64,000 nt of DNA. Source: JAFLTL01 sp964389525 (lineage in GTDB: Bacteria; Bacteroidota; Bacteroidia; Bacteroidales; Muribaculaceae). The notes beneath the pieces are model-generated. The model was given only the letters and a program-made list of their open reading frames with translations. It did no database searches and was not told the DNA's origin. The stretch is taken from assembly GCA_964389525.1 (NCBI GenBank), contig CAYMEX010000011.1:28011-92010 (forward strand), in the 5' to 3' direction. The translations under genes and the position numbers were made by a program. How positions within the stretch are numbered: the first letter of the stretch is position 1; each line of letters begins with the position of its first letter. Shown piece after piece: positions 8,399 through 17,581 of this stretch.

Positions 8399-9475
8399 TC
8401 AGTCGGCGGTATATCTCTCGTGGGATGAGGATGTGATATACCGGGGACCTAATATGCGCAGATGATCGAAACAGCCTGTGCCGCGCGCTGAGGTGTCGCC
8501 CTCGTCAAGAATGACGTTTTCATCGGTGGCGTTGTTTCCGTCGACCCCCATAGTGAAGCTGGTCACAACAGAGTTGAATGTTCCCAGTGCTCTGAATGCC
8601 GTATGCTTTTTGCCGCGGTTTGAATACCAATAGGCAAAACAGTCATGAAAGACACTTCCGTCGGCCTCGGTGACAAATGCCGTGGCATGCTGGTCGCTGT
8701 AGCAGTAGTCAAACCAGTTGGAGCCTCCTTTGTCGTAAAAGCCTACGCCGGTTTCAAAGAGCTCGTCGCCCGGCGAGCCGTAGAGCGGATGAATGTTGCG
8801 GAGCACATTTCCGCGTGAGTTGAGAAGAACGCCGATCTGCGTGCGATATATGCGCATATTGGTGAGGGTGTTGTCGAAGCCCTCGATGAAGACACCCACA
8901 CACTCCGGGCTCATGTTTCCGGTGATGTTGACATCGTGTATGTCGGCATCCGATGAGTTGTTGTTTGATCCTTTCTTCACATGAATGCCGACCAGCGCGT
9001 TTTTGATAGATGTGTTGCGTATGACAGTCTCACGGCCACTGTCGATGGATATGGCCTTGGCCACACCGTTGCAGTCAATAATGCCACCCGAAAGATAATA
9101 GTTGCTTCCCGGAGTCAGAATAGTCTTTGAGGGATCCTTGCCGCCAAGACGTATCATGGCTTCGTCGTGCGACCAGCCTTCGGCAGGTCGGATCAGCGCA
9201 TAGGCGGAAAGCTCGAGGCATACGCTTTTTTGCGGATCGGCCGGGGTAAGTATCGGCGAGGCGATCGTGTACAGTCCGTCGGGAAAAAATATGACACGGT
9301 TGGGATTCTCGTCGATAGCTCTCTGAATCGCAGGGGCCATGTCGGCGGAAGAGCCGGTGATGTAGTCGGAAACGTTGACATAGCACGATGACTGCGCCGG
9401 AAGCGCATGCGGCATAGACAACGACAGGACAGATAGAATAATCAGCGCGGCAGGGCGCAACAGACAGAAACGCAT
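8399..9475 (-). CDS. Secreted right-handed beta-helix (pectate-lyase-3-like) protein
   Basis: The start MRFCLLRPAALIILSVLS at 9475 gives a clear Sec signal peptide; the frame is open further upstream to 9622 without such a signal. The mature part begins with a pectate-lyase-3-like entry, VSDYITGSSADMAPAIQRAI followed by RVIFFPDGLYTIASPI. It continues with short beta-helix rungs such as GGIIDCNGVAKAISIDSG, ETVIRNTSIKNALVGIHV and DADIHDVNITG. Such folds are found in polysaccharide lyases, GH28-like hydrolases and tail spikes. I cannot identify catalytic residues. It lies 260 bases upstream of susC on the same strand and may be an enzyme or binder for a related substrate, though it is probably transcribed separately. 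Confidence 0.7.
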   Translation of the reverse strand: MRFCLLRPAALIILSVLSLSMPHALPAQSSCYVNVSDYITGSSADMAPAIQRAIDENPNRVIFFPDGLYTIASPILTPADPQKSVCLELSAYALIRPAEGWSHDEAMIRLGGKDPSKTILTPGSNYYLSGGIIDCNGVAKAISIDSGRETVIRNTSIKNALVGIHVKKGSNNNSSDADIHDVNITGNMSPECVGVFIEGFDNTLTNMRIYRTQIGVLLNSRGNVLRNIHPLYGSPGDELFETGVGFYDKGGSNWFDYCYSDQHATAFVTEADGSVFHDCFAYWYSNRGKKHTAFRALGTFNSVVTSFTMGVDGNNATDENVILDEGDTSARGTGCFDHLRILGPRYITSSSHERYTAD

Positions 9476-9728
9476 GGTATAGACAGGTTTATTATTGATG
9501 TAAAGGCAGCCATGTTGCAACGACCACGCCATAAAGGTAACACTTTGCATCTGTCCGTCAAAGTGCCAAAAAGGGTGCGGAAAACGCACAAACACAAAAT
9601 GAGCGGCCTCACGGTCGCTCAATCCGTTAATAAACCAATCATTATCACATTTCTTGCAATGGAAAAAGTTTTCTTATGCTATTAAAACGCCCGGCCGCGA
9701 AAAAGGTTCGGGAAAGTAGAGTTTTTCT

Positions 9729-9767
9729 GAAAAAAAATCAGGAGAACCCGAATCGGATCCTCCTGAT
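9729..9767 (-). terminator. Intrinsic terminator after fabF
   Basis: On the minus strand ATCAGGAG and CTCCTGAT (arms 9737-9744 and 9760-9767) form a stem followed by a run of T. It ends the fabF transcript. The rest of the gap 9476-9796 holds nothing else that I can recognise. Confidence 0.85.
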
Positions 9768-9796
9768 CTATGTGATTTCGTAATTGAGTCTCAGCC

Positions 9797-11062
9797 TCAG
9801 CCCTCGTATTTCTTGAGGATAACGGTGGCGTTGTGACCGCCGAATCCGAACGAGTTGCTCAGCGCAGCACGCACGGGGCGCTTCTGAGCCTTGTTGAAGG
9901 TGAAGTTGAGCGAGTAGTCGATGTTCTCGTCCTGATCGTCGTCCTCGTGGTTGATTGTGGGGGGAACGATATCCTCCTGGATCGCCTTGACGCTGAACAT
10001 AGCCTCAAGCGCGCCTGTAGCACCGAGAAGGTGACCGGTCATAGACTTTGTCGAGCTGATGTTGAGGTCGTAGGCGTGCTTGCCGAATACCTCGACGATA
10101 GCCTTGATCTCTGAGATGTCGCCCACGGGGGTCGATGTGCCGTGAACATTGATATAGTCGATATCTTCAGGCTTCATGCCGGCATCTTCAAGCGCATTGC
10201 GCATTGCAAGCACAGCTCCGAGTCCTTCGGGGTGAGTGGCTGTGAGATGATAGGCATCAGCCGAAAGACCTCCACCTGCAACCTCAGCATAGATCTTTGC
10301 TCCACGAGCCTTGGCGTGCTCGAGCTCCTCGAGGACAAGCACAACCGATCCTTCGCCCATCACAAAGCCGTCGCGGCTCTTGCTGAAGGGACGCGAAGCA
10401 GTCTCGGGGCTGTCGTTGCGTGTCGAGAGCGCGTGCATGGAGTTGAATCCGCCGACGCCTGCCGGGAAAATCGCAGCCTCAGCGCCACCTGTAACGATAG
10501 CGTCGGCCTTGCCGAGACGGATCAGGTCGAGTGCGCTGATGATGGCGTTGTTTGACGATGCACAAGCCGATACAGTGCCAAAGTTGGGGCCATGATATCC
10601 ATACTGCATGGAGATCTGTCCCGAAGCAATGTCGGCAATCATCTTAGGTATGAAGAACGGGTTGTATTTCGGGCCGTTCTCTGCATTGAGGGCGTAGTAG
10701 CCCGCTTCTTCCTCAAAAGTGTGAAGACCACCGATGCCGGCGGCAACGATTACTCCTACGCGATCTTTGTTGAGGTTTGCGGCCTCCTCGATCCCGGAGT
10801 CTTTCACGGCCTGCTCGGCAGCAACAAGTGCATACTGAGCGTATAGATCGAGAGTGCGCGCTTTCTTCCGGTCGAAGTGAGCGGAAGGATCAAAGTTCTT
10901 GACCTCACATGCAAACTGGGTCTTGAACTTAGAAGCGTCAAAGTGGGTTATAGGTCCGGCACCGCTGACACCGGCAACAGCATTCTGCCAAGTGGTCTCA
11001 ACGTCGTTGCCAATCGGGGTGACAGCTCCCATGCCAGTCACGACAACTCTTTTTAGATCCAT
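9797..11062 (-). CDS. fabF: 3-oxoacyl-[acyl-carrier-protein] synthase II
   Basis: FabF condenses malonyl-ACP with acyl-ACP in cytoplasmic fatty-acid elongation. The 421-residue length is normal for the family. The catalytic Cys is in VSACASSNNAI, the two histidines are in NVHGTSTPVGD and TGHLLGATGA, and the C-terminal NSFGFGGHNAT loop is intact. It follows acpP on the same strand with a 172-base gap that contains a terminator-like hairpin, so acpP can be made in excess over fabF. This is the standard acpP-fabF pairing. Confidence 0.97.
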   Translation of the reverse strand: MDLKRVVVTGMGAVTPIGNDVETTWQNAVAGVSGAGPITHFDASKFKTQFACEVKNFDPSAHFDRKKARTLDLYAQYALVAAEQAVKDSGIEEAANLNKDRVGVIVAAGIGGLHTFEEEAGYYALNAENGPKYNPFFIPKMIADIASGQISMQYGYHGPNFGTVSACASSNNAIISALDLIRLGKADAIVTGGAEAAIFPAGVGGFNSMHALSTRNDSPETASRPFSKSRDGFVMGEGSVVLVLEELEHAKARGAKIYAEVAGGGLSADAYHLTATHPEGLGAVLAMRNALEDAGMKPEDIDYINVHGTSTPVGDISEIKAIVEVFGKHAYDLNISSTKSMTGHLLGATGALEAMFSVKAIQEDIVPPTINHEDDDQDENIDYSLNFTFNKAQKRPVRAALSNSFGFGGHNATVILKKYEG

Positions 11063-11180
11063 TACAGTCGATGGTAAAATTGAGGGTGAAAATATTATAA
11101 TATCCTCATCAGCAGCAATAATTGCGGCAGCCTTTCGCTATAGCATCACCGCGCGCAGCCGATGGAATGATAAGAGACAA

Positions 11181-11216
11181 AAAGAACCGCCGGGTTAACA
11201 TAAATTTCCCCGGCGG
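11181..11216 (-). terminator. Terminator or attenuator between acpP and fabF
   Basis: On the minus strand CCGCCGGG and its complement (arms 11209-11216 and 11187-11194) form a strong stem followed by TTCTTTTT. It directly follows acpP and probably gives partial read-through into fabF. Confidence 0.7.
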
Positions 11217-11234
11217 ACTTGTGCTTGGTCGGGA

Positions 11235-11471
11235 TTATGCGTTGTGAGCCTCAATATAGCTGATGGCGTCACCAACGGTCTGAATCTTCTGAGCCTCGTC
11301 GTCGGGGATAGTGATGTTGAACTCTTTTTCAAGTTCCATGATGAGCTCTACTGTGTCAAGGCTGTCAGCACCGAGGTCAGTGGTGAAGACAGCGCCTTCT
11401 GTAACCTGGTTCTCGTCAACGCCGAGCTTGTCGACGATGAGGGCCTTTACGCGAGGTGCAATTTCTGACAT
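11235..11471 (-). CDS. acpP: Acyl carrier protein
   Basis: ACP is the small acidic carrier of growing acyl chains. From the start at 11471 (MSEIAPRVKALIVDKLG) it is 78 residues, the usual length. The phosphopantetheine attachment Ser is in GADSLDTVELIMELE, and the C-terminal EAQKIQTVGDAISYIEAH helix is typical. The frame extends upstream to 11525, but those lysine-rich residues overlap the promoter and are not expected to be translated. It is followed by a terminator-like hairpin and fabF. Confidence 0.98.
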   Translation of the reverse strand: MSEIAPRVKALIVDKLGVDENQVTEGAVFTTDLGADSLDTVELIMELEKEFNITIPDDEAQKIQTVGDAISYIEAHNA

Positions 11472-11512
11472 AACTTTAATTTTTTTGATTTTGATTGTCT
11501 TTTTTCGCGGTG

Positions 11513-11540
11513 CAAAGTTAAGCATTTTTTTAATATCAAA
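11513..11540 (-). promoter_or_regulatory. acpP promoter
   Basis: On the minus strand TAACTTTG (11520 to 11513) is a perfect Bacteroidales -7 box. A TTTG lies 16 bases upstream (11540 to 11537) and a TTG 25 bases upstream, so the -33 assignment is uncertain. The start codon is about 40 bases downstream. Confidence 0.65.
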
Positions 11541-11601
11541 AAAATCAATAGTATAAAAATGCCGTAATTTTAATTTTCCCGTCAGAATCAGCTGTTTCAG
11601 G

Positions 11602-12387
11602 CTATGGAACAGGGCACTGCCCGACGGGCTTCCAGTAGGGGTATGTTATCTCGTGCAGGAAGAGTGGGTCGGGAGGCATGGATGTACCTGCGGCACACCT
11701 GTCGAGCCGCGAGGCGATATCGAGCACGCCGGCGGGCGTGATCTTGTGCCGCCCCACATCGGCAAGCGTGCCCATGACGGCACGCACCATGTTGCGGAGA
11801 AAACGATCGGCCCTGATCTCAAGATAATAGCGCGACCGCGACTCATCGCCCATGACGGGCACGATGCGTGCCATGTCGAGACGGCATATGTTGGTGCGGG
11901 CATCGGAGTGCAGCTTGGCAAATGATGTGAAATCACTGACACCGAGCAACAGTCTTCCCGCCTCGTTCATGGCGTCTATGTCGATGGTGGCCGGGGCGCG
12001 CCAGCTCAATGGCTCAAGAAACGGAGAGCGGACGGTGTGGAAATAATACCGGTAGGTGCGCGATGTGGCGTCGAACCTGGCGTGCGCGTCGTCGGCAACA
12101 CGTGTCAGCCCCAGTATGGTGACCGCACGCGGATCGGCCATGCCGTTGAGCGACGCGACGAACCGCTCACGGTCGGGGATGTCGGCGTCGGTGTCGAAGT
12201 GCGCCACCATCATCGAGGCGTTCACTCCGGCATCGGTGCGTCCGGCGCCGGTGAGGGCCACGGGGTGACGCAGGAGCTTGCCGAGAGCATCCTCAAGGAC
12301 ACCCTGAACCGTGCGCACTCCCCCGGGCTGAACCTGCCAGCCGCTGAACCCGGCGCCTCTGTAGGCCAATTGCAGAAACCAGCGCAT
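11602..12387 (-). CDS. truA: tRNA pseudouridine(38-40) synthase
   Basis: TruA converts U38-U40 of the tRNA anticodon stem-loop to pseudouridine. The 261-residue protein has the catalytic Asp in TGAGRTDAGVNA, the N-terminal LAYRGAGFSGWQ motif and the C-terminal RADRFLRNMVRAVMGTL motif. It is the last gene of a minus-strand run that starts at coaX and lies 17 bases after speA. Confidence 0.97.
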   Translation of the reverse strand: MRWFLQLAYRGAGFSGWQVQPGGVRTVQGVLEDALGKLLRHPVALTGAGRTDAGVNASMMVAHFDTDADIPDRERFVASLNGMADPRAVTILGLTRVADDAHARFDATSRTYRYYFHTVRSPFLEPLSWRAPATIDIDAMNEAGRLLLGVSDFTSFAKLHSDARTNICRLDMARIVPVMGDESRSRYYLEIRADRFLRNMVRAVMGTLADVGRHKITPAGVLDIASRLDRCAAGTSMPPDPLFLHEITYPYWKPVGQCPVP

Positions 12388-12404
12388 TGTGCCAGACGCG
12401 GCGG

Positions 12405-14306
12405 TCAGTCGCGTTCGAGATAGGTGTATCCGTAGAGTCCCGAGCGGTAATTACCCAGGAACTCGCGCCCCTCTTTCGGCGTGATCGTCCCGGCCTTCAT
12501 ACATGCGGTAACCCACGTCTCGACGTTGCGCACAAGTTTCTTGGGATTGAACTGCACGTAGTCGAGAACTTCGGCCACGGTCTCTCCGTCGATGACCTGA
12601 TCGATCTCATAGCGGTCTTTGTAGACGCTTATATGCACGGCGTTGGTGTCGCCGAACAGGTTGTGCATGTCGCCAAGTATCTCCTGATATGCTCCGACGA
12701 GAAATACGCCGAGATAGTAGTGCTCGCCGTTGCGGAGCGGGTGCACCGGCACCGAGTTGGCAGTGCCGCCCGATGGCGATATGAAGTTGGCTATCTTGCC
12801 GTCGCTGTCGCACGTGATGTCCTGTATTGTCGCTGTGCGCGATGGCTTCTCGTCGAGTCGCTGGATCGGTATTATGGGGAATATCTGATCGATCGCCCAC
12901 GAGTCGGGGAGCGACTGGAAGAGCGAGAAGTTGCAGAAATATTTATCGGGCAGCATCTTGGAGATCTTGCGGAGCTCCTCGGGCGGATGCTTCATCGACT
13001 GGGCGATCTCACCTACCTCACGGGCGATCGACCAGAAGAGTTTTTCCATGATCGCACGTGTGCGCAGATCAAGCATGCCGAGGCTGAACAGGTCGAGGGC
13101 CTCCTCGCGTATCTGCAGGGCGTCGTGCCAGCTCTCGAATATGCGCGGCTGATCGAGTTTATCCCATATCTGATAAAGCTCCCTTACAAGCTCGTGCTCT
13201 TCGGGACCTACTTCATCGGCATCTCTCCAGAACGGCAGTGACGTCGTCTCCATGACGTCGAATATCAGCACGGAGTGATGGGCCGTGAGCGAGCGTCCGC
13301 TCTCGGTGACAATGTCGGGCATCTCAAGACCGTTTTTCTCGCAGACATCGACAAGCGCCGATATGGCATCGTTGGCATACTCCTGAATAGAGTAGTTCAT
13401 CGAACTCTCACTCGAGGAGCTGCGTGTGCCGTCGTAATCGACTCCGAGGCCTCCGCCTATGTCAACAAAATTGATATTGAAGCCCATTTTTGAGAGCTGC
13501 ACGTAGAACTGCGTTGCCTCTCTGAGCGCATTCTTGATGCGACGTATTTTTGTGATCTGGCTGCCGATGTGGAAATGTATGAGTTTCAGACACTCCATCA
13601 TGTCGCGCTTCTCAAGGAAGTCGAGTGCCTCCAGCAGCTCAGAGCTGTTGAGTCCGAATTTCGACTGGTCGCCACCCGACTCTTCCCACTTGCCGGATCC
13701 CGACGACGAGAGTTTGATGCGGATGCCAACATTGGGGATGATCTTCAACCGCTTGGCTATATCGGCAATCAGGCGCAACTCGTTGAGTTTCTCCACAACA
13801 AGATATATGCGGCGTCCCATCTTCTGGGCGAGCAGCGCAAGCTCAATGTAGTTCTCGTCTTTGTAGCCGTTGCATATGATGAGCGCGTCGTCGACTATGT
13901 TGGTCGCAAGCACAGCGTGAAGCTCGGGCTTTGAACCGGCCTCAAGACCGATATTGAACTTCTTGCCGTGGCTTACAATTTCCTCGACAACCTGACGCAT
14001 CTGGTTGACTTTGATCGGGTATATGATGTAGTTCTGCCCCTTGTAGCCATACTCGGCGGCTGCCTGCTTGAAGCAGGACGATATTTTCTGAACCCGGTTG
14101 TTGAGGATATCGGGGAAACGCAAAAGCACAGGAGCCGTTATGTCGCGCACCTGCAACTCGTCCATCACCTCTTTCAGATCGACAGACGCGCATCCTTCTT
14201 TCGGTGTGACAATCACATGTCCTTTGTCATTCACTGAAAAATAGTTGCGCCCCCAACCTGCGATGTTGTACAGCTCCATGCTGTCCTCAACTTTCCATTT
14301 TCTCAT
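12405..14306 (-). CDS. speA: Biosynthetic arginine decarboxylase
   Basis: SpeA is a PLP-dependent fold-III decarboxylase that turns arginine into agmatine, the entry to polyamine synthesis. The 633-residue length matches the family. The N-terminal PLP lysine is in NYIIYPIKVNQMRQVVEE, the phosphate-binding glycine loop is in NFVDIGGGLGVDYDGT, and HFHIGSQ and TESGRSL are conserved. The start at 14306 (MRKWKVEDSMELYNIAGWG) agrees with homologues. It lies 18 bases after the CNNM transporter gene and 17 before truA. No agmatine-processing gene is in the window. Confidence 0.96.
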   Translation of the reverse strand: MRKWKVEDSMELYNIAGWGRNYFSVNDKGHVIVTPKEGCASVDLKEVMDELQVRDITAPVLLRFPDILNNRVQKISSCFKQAAAEYGYKGQNYIIYPIKVNQMRQVVEEIVSHGKKFNIGLEAGSKPELHAVLATNIVDDALIICNGYKDENYIELALLAQKMGRRIYLVVEKLNELRLIADIAKRLKIIPNVGIRIKLSSSGSGKWEESGGDQSKFGLNSSELLEALDFLEKRDMMECLKLIHFHIGSQITKIRRIKNALREATQFYVQLSKMGFNINFVDIGGGLGVDYDGTRSSSSESSMNYSIQEYANDAISALVDVCEKNGLEMPDIVTESGRSLTAHHSVLIFDVMETTSLPFWRDADEVGPEEHELVRELYQIWDKLDQPRIFESWHDALQIREEALDLFSLGMLDLRTRAIMEKLFWSIAREVGEIAQSMKHPPEELRKISKMLPDKYFCNFSLFQSLPDSWAIDQIFPIIPIQRLDEKPSRTATIQDITCDSDGKIANFISPSGGTANSVPVHPLRNGEHYYLGVFLVGAYQEILGDMHNLFGDTNAVHISVYKDRYEIDQVIDGETVAEVLDYVQFNPKKLVRNVETWVTACMKAGTITPKEGREFLGNYRSGLYGYTYLERD

Positions 14307-14324
14307 CGTTTCAGCAGCGTTTAT

Positions 14325-15593
14325 TTATTGCGGTTCAATATTCCTGATTATTCTTATAAGTTCCAGTCGGTTTGCTTTTTTCTCCATGATCTCGGCGATG
14401 TATCCTTCCGGCATTTCGATGCGTGCACCGACATCGGGGATAGACCCAGTGAGATTCAGCACACAGCCTGCAATCGTCTGATAGTCGTCGCTTTCGGCCA
14501 GACCGAGGTGAAACGAGTCGTTTATCGACTCTATCTCTACACGCCCCGAGAACTCCCATGTGTTATCGTCGATACAGCGCGACACCAGATCGGGCGTGTC
14601 GTGTTCGTCCTGTATGTCGCCGCATATCTCCTCGACAAGATCCTCGAGCGTGACCATGCCGGCCGTTCCTCCAAACTCGTCGACAACAATAGCCACCGAA
14701 CGTTTCTCGGTGAGCAGACGCCGCATCATCTTCTTTGACAGCAGCGTTCCCGGCGCGAACAGCACCGGCTTGACACGCTCTTTCCAGTCGCTGTCGGTGG
14801 CGGTGAAGAGTTCGCTGACATGAATATAGCCGACTACATTGTCGATATCGCCACGATATATTATGGCTTTTGAACGGCCTGTCGACGTGAAAAGTTCTTC
14901 AAGCTCCACCACATCGGCGGTCTCTATGTCGACACCCTTGATCTCGTTGCGCGGTATCATGCAGTCGCGCAGATGATTTGTCGAGAAGTCAAGCGCGTTA
15001 TGAAAGATCTTGACTTCGTTCTCCACTTCTTCGGCACGTGGATCCTCGATCGTACGCTCAAGATACTGGTTAAGGTCTCCGACACTCAGCGCCCCTACCC
15101 TGCTCCTCTCGCCTTTGATGCCGGCAAGTGCCATGAGGCCTCGCGACAGCCATGTCGTAAGCATCGACACAGGGAACAGCACTATATAGAAGATATAGAG
15201 CGGTATGGCAAGCACCTTGAGCGAGCTGTTAGGGTTGATGCGGAAAATGATCTTCGGGAAGAACTCTCCGGCAAGCAATATCACTCCAGTCGATATAAGC
15301 GTAGACAGGATCAGCAGCATTGCCTCGCTGTCGACGCGCTCGCGCAGCCACGGATCGAGCAACGCGCTGGCTCCCATACCATATATGACAAGCATTATAT
15401 TGTTGCCGACAAGTATGGTGGTGATGAAAAACGAGGAATGACTGTAAAACAGATTCAGTATATGGCTCAACGGACCTCCGCGCTTCGCATCAAGCTCGGC
15501 GCGCACACGCTCGCTTGTCACATAAGCGATCTCACTGCCCGAAAAGAGGGCAGAGCAGATAAGCGATACTATGGCAATGACTATCCAGTTCAT
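14325..15593 (-). CDS. CNNM/CorC-type hemolysin-family membrane protein
   Basis: The 422-residue protein has an N-terminal DUF21 (CNNM) membrane domain with about four hydrophobic segments (residues 1-150), beginning ICSALFSGSEIAYVTSE. A CBS pair follows (about 200-320, including MIPRNEIKGVDIETADVVEL and VVDEFGGTAGMVTLEDLVEE), then a C-terminal CorC_HlyC domain (about 335-415). The family is linked to Mg2+/Co2+ efflux; the Bacteroidetes gliding protein GldE belongs to it, so that name is possible but not proven. It overlaps lptC by 4 bases. Confidence 0.9.
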   Translation of the reverse strand: MNWIVIAIVSLICSALFSGSEIAYVTSERVRAELDAKRGGPLSHILNLFYSHSSFFITTILVGNNIMLVIYGMGASALLDPWLRERVDSEAMLLILSTLISTGVILLAGEFFPKIIFRINPNSSLKVLAIPLYIFYIVLFPVSMLTTWLSRGLMALAGIKGERSRVGALSVGDLNQYLERTIEDPRAEEVENEVKIFHNALDFSTNHLRDCMIPRNEIKGVDIETADVVELEELFTSTGRSKAIIYRGDIDNVVGYIHVSELFTATDSDWKERVKPVLFAPGTLLSKKMMRRLLTEKRSVAIVVDEFGGTAGMVTLEDLVEEICGDIQDEHDTPDLVSRCIDDNTWEFSGRVEIESINDSFHLGLAESDDYQTIAGCVLNLTGSIPDVGARIEMPEGYIAEIMEKKANRLELIRIIRNIEPQ

Positions 15594-16318
15594 GGCTCGA
15601 CTTGATTTGACTTGCGTGAGCGTGGCTCAGCCACATCACCCTGCCTGAGGGTATCAGGCCCGACCGAATCGACGGGCTGTGTCTGTCCGGCACTGCGGGC
15701 TGTCGAGTCACGGCGTTCCGGCACAGGGAATATACCCTGCACATTAAGAATCTCAAACTCGTCCATCTGCTCGTTGGACTCAAATCCCACACCCTCAAGA
15801 ATGCGATCGGGGCGCTCGATATGTATAAACGAGTCGGAATATACTTTACCGTTCTGCTGATCCCAAAAGAGCTGCTCAGTAGCAAACCGGTCGCCACCTG
15901 TATTGCGCATGCGCACATTGCCGTCGAAGCGCCACAATCTTCTCGCGTTGAAATATGTGGCCGAATCGGCACAGAATGTCGCCTCTACCGACTTGTTGTC
16001 ATCGTATCGCTCCATATCAAGCCCTTCTGGGAAACTCCAGTGAGGATCCTGCGCGTTATCAAACATCAGCCATACGGGTGCGGTGATATGATAACGTGTA
16101 AAGCCAGAATCAGACACAAGCGTGGAGACATTGACCGTGCGCATCGTGGGGAACGCATCAGAGTCAACCTTACGGATGGTATCGGTTTTTTCCTGCGAAC
16201 AACCGACAAGCGCTGCGGCCACAGTCAAAGCCAGCACCGGGAGCAGATGCACTGCCTCCAGTCGTCTCTGACGTGGCTTCGCCGCCGGAAGCGGGTCGTT
16301 GTCTGATATCACGGTCAT
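15590..16318 (-). CDS. lptC: LPS export protein LptC
   Basis: LptC is a bitopic inner-membrane protein that passes LPS from LptBFG to LptA. The 242-residue protein has one hydrophobic N-terminal segment (about 24-40) ending in LVGCSQEK, which could also act as a lipobox. It continues with the beta-jellyroll repeats typical of LptC: ITAPVWLMFDN, ATFCADSATYFNARRLWRFD and DGNVRMRNTGGDRFATEQLF. The C-terminal 35 residues are polar and low-complexity. It overlaps both neighbours by 4 bases, so translation is coupled with the porin upstream and the CNNM gene downstream. Confidence 0.88.
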   Translation of the reverse strand: MTVISDNDPLPAAKPRQRRLEAVHLLPVLALTVAAALVGCSQEKTDTIRKVDSDAFPTMRTVNVSTLVSDSGFTRYHITAPVWLMFDNAQDPHWSFPEGLDMERYDDNKSVEATFCADSATYFNARRLWRFDGNVRMRNTGGDRFATEQLFWDQQNGKVYSDSFIHIERPDRILEGVGFESNEQMDEFEILNVQGIFPVPERRDSTARSAGQTQPVDSVGPDTLRQGDVAEPRSRKSNQVEP

Positions 16319-17556
16319 CGGAGCTTGTTCTGCCAGAACCAGAGTTCGTTGAAGTTGACACCGAGAGTCACAAAGATATAATCCTCTTTGACGAGTGTCT
16401 GCGGGCGTGCGGCACGGCGTTTGTACTCAAATCCAAGATTTATGTACGTCTTTCCGCCGGGAGCAGGAAAACCGAAACCGGCATGCACGCCATACTCTCT
16501 TACCGTATTGCCCATGACCGTCCAGTAGTCGCGTGTGGCAGAAACACCGGCGCGATACTGTATGCGCGAGGTGTATCCGCCTCGCGGATTGTGCATATAC
16601 TGCACACCTATCGCCCCCTTGTAGCGGTCGACAAATCGTGTCTCGCCTATCTCGTCGAATGAACGGAATTTCGCTTTGCTCCACGGCTGATATGTGGCGT
16701 CGGCCTCTACCATAAGGCGGTCATTCCACTCCCAGTTGATGCCGGCACCCCATGTGTCGGGCAGCGTGTAGAGTCCGCCCAGCTTTGTGAAACCGACAGT
16801 GTCGGGAACGACCTCGGTCTGCGACGCATCATAGAATACGCCATATGTCTCACCTCTGAAACTGTTGCCCGGTGTGAAGGTCACGCCGGCGGTGATGCGG
16901 TTGCGTTTGTTGATCTGATATGAATACTGCAGACCGAGCTGCACCCTGAAGTTATGCATCTGCATGTTGCGCTCGAACAGCGATGTCGCCCCGGTATTGG
17001 TATAGGCGTAGTTGTCGTGAAGTATCGTTCCGAACAGATACTGGAGATTGACACCGAAAGTCAGCCCTTTTAACGGACGGGCGGCCAGGCCGAGATAAAG
17101 TTCGCTGATGCCTCCGCTTCCTTCGCGCGACTGTGCGCCGTTAGAGATCTTGTCGCCGAACGAGTATCCTACCGAAGAGAACGGCAGAAGGCCGATGCTT
17201 CCGCCTCCCCACTTTGTTATGGGGAACTGCATGGTAATGTAGTCGAGTCCTCCTCCGAATTTATGTCCTTTCTGATCGCCGTCGGTAGTCGAAAGATTAT
17301 TTATGTCGACACCCATGTCAAAAAGAAATGTGAGGGAGTCGATCGCAGCATAGCTTGCGGGGTTCATCACGTTGATCTGGCGTCCGGAATTCATAGCGTA
17401 ACCGACTCCACCCATGGCGCGCTGCGTCGAGGTGGCGTTATCGCCAAGTGTGCCGTAGCCATAACGTGAATATGGAGTGTCGGCAAGCTGCGCCGAGACC
17501 ATTGCGGGCGCAATGATGGCGGCAAACATTATCGCAAGCTTTCTGATGCTTTTCAT
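16315..17556 (-). CDS. Outer-membrane porin-like protein (FadL/OmpP1-like)
   Basis: The 413-residue protein has a Sec signal peptide (MKSIRKLAIMFAAIIAPAMV, cut near SAQ) and a series of amphipathic beta-strands. Near the N-terminus it has LADTPYSRYGYGTLGD and RAMGGVGYAMNSGRQINVMN, a pattern seen in FadL-like outer-membrane proteins of Bacteroidetes. The protein ends in ELWFWQNKLR. The family imports hydrophobic compounds, but no substrate is known for this member. It lies 25 bases after coaX and overlaps lptC by 4 bases, a conserved neighbourhood that hints at envelope assembly. Confidence 0.8.
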   Translation of the reverse strand: MKSIRKLAIMFAAIIAPAMVSAQLADTPYSRYGYGTLGDNATSTQRAMGGVGYAMNSGRQINVMNPASYAAIDSLTFLFDMGVDINNLSTTDGDQKGHKFGGGLDYITMQFPITKWGGGSIGLLPFSSVGYSFGDKISNGAQSREGSGGISELYLGLAARPLKGLTFGVNLQYLFGTILHDNYAYTNTGATSLFERNMQMHNFRVQLGLQYSYQINKRNRITAGVTFTPGNSFRGETYGVFYDASQTEVVPDTVGFTKLGGLYTLPDTWGAGINWEWNDRLMVEADATYQPWSKAKFRSFDEIGETRFVDRYKGAIGVQYMHNPRGGYTSRIQYRAGVSATRDYWTVMGNTVREYGVHAGFGFPAPGGKTYINLGFEYKRRAARPQTLVKEDYIFVTLGVNFNELWFWQNKLR

Positions 17557-17581
17557 CTATAATATAGTCGTTGATAAATAA

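Noticed and set aside
12387..13241. 284-codon open frame on the plus strand
   Set aside because: Antisense to speA, with no recognisable domain or start signal.
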